7,071 nt of DNA from Bacillota bacterium (GTDB lineage Bacteria; Bacillota; Clostridia; Oscillospirales; Butyricicoccaceae). Each line of letters opens with the position of its first letter. Position 1 is the stretch's first letter. The DNA lies in NCBI GenBank assembly GCA_030705725.1, contig JAUZPW010000073.1, positions 1 to 7,071 of the forward strand, written 5' to 3'. Shown one piece after another: positions 6,231 to 7,071 of the stretch. The notes under the pieces are model-generated. The model saw only the letters and a list, made by a program, of their open reading frames with translations. It was not told the origin of the DNA and made no database searches. Made by a program: the position numbers and the translations under genes.

Positions 6231-6995
6231 TTAATACCTTTTAGTAATCCTGTTTCTTAAAATTCCGATACCCTCGATGCAGACTTCTACAGTATCGCCG
6301 GGCTGCATAGGCCCGATGCCGCTGGGGGTTCCCGTTGTAACAACATCTCCGGGGTAAAGCGTCATGCATTCCGTTATAAATTCGAAAAGATACGGAATAT
6401 CCCACATAAGTTTGTCGGTTTTCGACGACTGTTTTACTTCCCCGTTAAGCCTTGTTTCTATTTTAAGCCCCGATGGTTTTATTCCGTCCACAACCCACGG
6501 GCCGACAGGCGCGAATCCGTCGAAGGATTTTGAGCGGGTCCACTGACCGTCAAGGTCCTGAATGTCGCGCGCAGTTACGTCGTTTAGGCAGGTATATCCC
6601 AAAATATAATCGAAGGCTTTTTCTTTTTTGACCAAATGAGCTTTCTTTTTAACGACAAACGCAAGCTCGCCTTCGTAATCCACTCGTTTCGACGCTTCGG
6701 GGTAAACAATATCGGCTTCCGGATTATTAAGGCTTGTCGCCGGTTTTATAAAAATAATGGGGTGATCCGGCACCGAAGATTTCATTTCAAGCGCGTGGTC
6801 TTTATAATTTTTGCCGACGGCTACGATCTTTGTTGGCTCGCAAGGTGCCAAAAGCTTCACCTCGGAGAGGCGATACGTTTCCTCGCTGAAAACAAGGTCT
6901 TTGTAAGGAGCTTTTTTTAATACTTTAACCTCGTCTTTGTCAGTCAGCACCGCCCAGAATGTTTTTCGCGCTTTTTGCGCTCGGATATACAGCAT
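6231..6995 (-). CDS. Fumarylacetoacetate hydrolase family protein, FAHD1-like (acylpyruvase/oxaloacetate decarboxylase type)
   Basis: Members cleave C-C bonds in acylpyruvates, decarboxylate oxaloacetate or isomerise 2-oxo-diene acids, using one Mg or Mn ion. The 254 residues have a small N-terminal domain (about 1-50, the kind seen before many bacterial FAH domains) and then the catalytic fold. The metal site is DYEGELAF (Glu108, Glu110) plus Asp139 in LNDVTARDIQD. The lid motif VGKNYKDHALEM carries His67 and Glu70, with the same His-x-x-Glu spacing as the catalytic dyad of human FAHD1, and Lys156 in RSKSFDGFAPVGPW matches its active-site lysine. TTGTPSGIG (220-228) closes the fold. By family knowledge this favours oxaloacetate decarboxylase or acylpyruvase activity, but the true substrate cannot be read from sequence. 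The ATG follows AGGGTGA closely. The gene starts nine bases after the engB-like stop and ends 11 bp before lysA. Confidence 0.92.
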   Translation of the reverse strand: MLYIRAQKARKTFWAVLTDKDEVKVLKKAPYKDLVFSEETYRLSEVKLLAPCEPTKIVAVGKNYKDHALEMKSSVPDHPIIFIKPATSLNNPEADIVYPEASKRVDYEGELAFVVKKKAHLVKKEKAFDYILGYTCLNDVTARDIQDLDGQWTRSKSFDGFAPVGPWVVDGIKPSGLKIETRLNGEVKQSSKTDKLMWDIPYLFEFITECMTLYPGDVVTTGTPSGIGPMQPGDTVEVCIEGIGILRNRITKRY

Positions 6996-7004
6996 AGCTT
7001 CACC

Positions 7005-7071
7005 CTACCTTACGTTTATTTCGGACATAAGCTCGTCCCGGCCCTCTCCCGTAACCGCTGAAAAGGCCAAA
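7005..7071 (-). CDS. engB: C-terminal end of probable ribosome-assembly GTPase EngB (YihA/YsxC), 5' part outside window
   Basis: Only 21 codons before a TAG stop at 7007-7005 are visible: LAFSAVTGEGRDELMSEINV followed by Arg. The run FSAVTGEG fits the G5 loop of a translation-factor-class GTPase (consensus SA-x-x-G-x-G), and the following helix DELMSEI up to an immediate C-terminus matches the end of EngB proteins, which help assemble the 50S subunit. No other minus frame here stays open with a recognisable motif. Other small GTPases share this loop, so EngB is a best guess based on how close the motif lies to the C-terminus. The stop is nine bases before, and in the same frame as, the start of the next gene. 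Confidence 0.6.
   Translation of the reverse strand, partial: LAFSAVTGEGRDELMSEINVR

Noticed and set aside
1..7071. Mobile elements, CRISPR arrays, defence or secondary-metabolite systems
   Set aside because: No transposase, integrase, spaced repeats, attachment-like ends or effector-type genes are visible; all nine genes fit known housekeeping or sporulation families.

Overview
The window looks like ordinary chromosomal DNA from an endospore-forming, low-to-mid GC Gram-positive bacterium, most likely a clostridium of the Oscillospiraceae/Ruminococcaceae type. The reasons are the gene content and order (scpA, scpB, a DUF2953 protein, ytfJ/gerW, a D,D-carboxypeptidase, rluB), strong purine-rich ribosome binding sites, and several TTG starts. 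This placement is inferred from gene order and protein style, not from a search.

Every gene I can support lies on the minus strand and is transcribed from high to low coordinates. From right to left they are: the last 21 codons of a probable EngB (YihA/YsxC) ribosome-assembly GTPase; a FAHD1-like fumarylacetoacetate-hydrolase-family enzyme; lysA (diaminopimelate decarboxylase); a small multi-pass M50 site-2-type metalloprotease; scpA and scpB (condensin partners of SMC); a DUF2953 membrane protein; ytfJ; a D-alanyl-D-alanine carboxypeptidase of the DacF/PBP5 type; and rluB (23S rRNA pseudouridine synthase), cut off by the window start. Coding density is very high. Gaps are 1 to 53 bp, or overlaps, from engB through ytfJ, which suggests one long operon. 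No gene-free stretch reaches 300 bp. The longest gap is 82 bp, between ytfJ and the carboxypeptidase gene.

Functionally the run mixes housekeeping (ribosome assembly, lysine/DAP supply, chromosome segregation, rRNA modification) with spore- and wall-linked genes (ytfJ, DUF2953, carboxypeptidase). LysA consumes meso-DAP and the carboxypeptidase trims peptidoglycan stem peptides, so both touch wall metabolism. ScpAB and the YtfI/YtfJ pair connect the region to chromosome segregation and sporulation.

The one element the genes do not explain is in the 82-bp gap. There a 15-bp fully paired hairpin (counting G-U pairs) with a 4-nt loop is followed at once by six U and then the ATG of the carboxypeptidase gene. 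Its 3' arm contains that gene's Shine-Dalgarno sequence. It should therefore act as an intrinsic terminator for the upstream operon and as a block on translation of the carboxypeptidase. I found no mobile element, CRISPR array, tRNA/rRNA or defence system, and nothing I would call a new multi-gene system.
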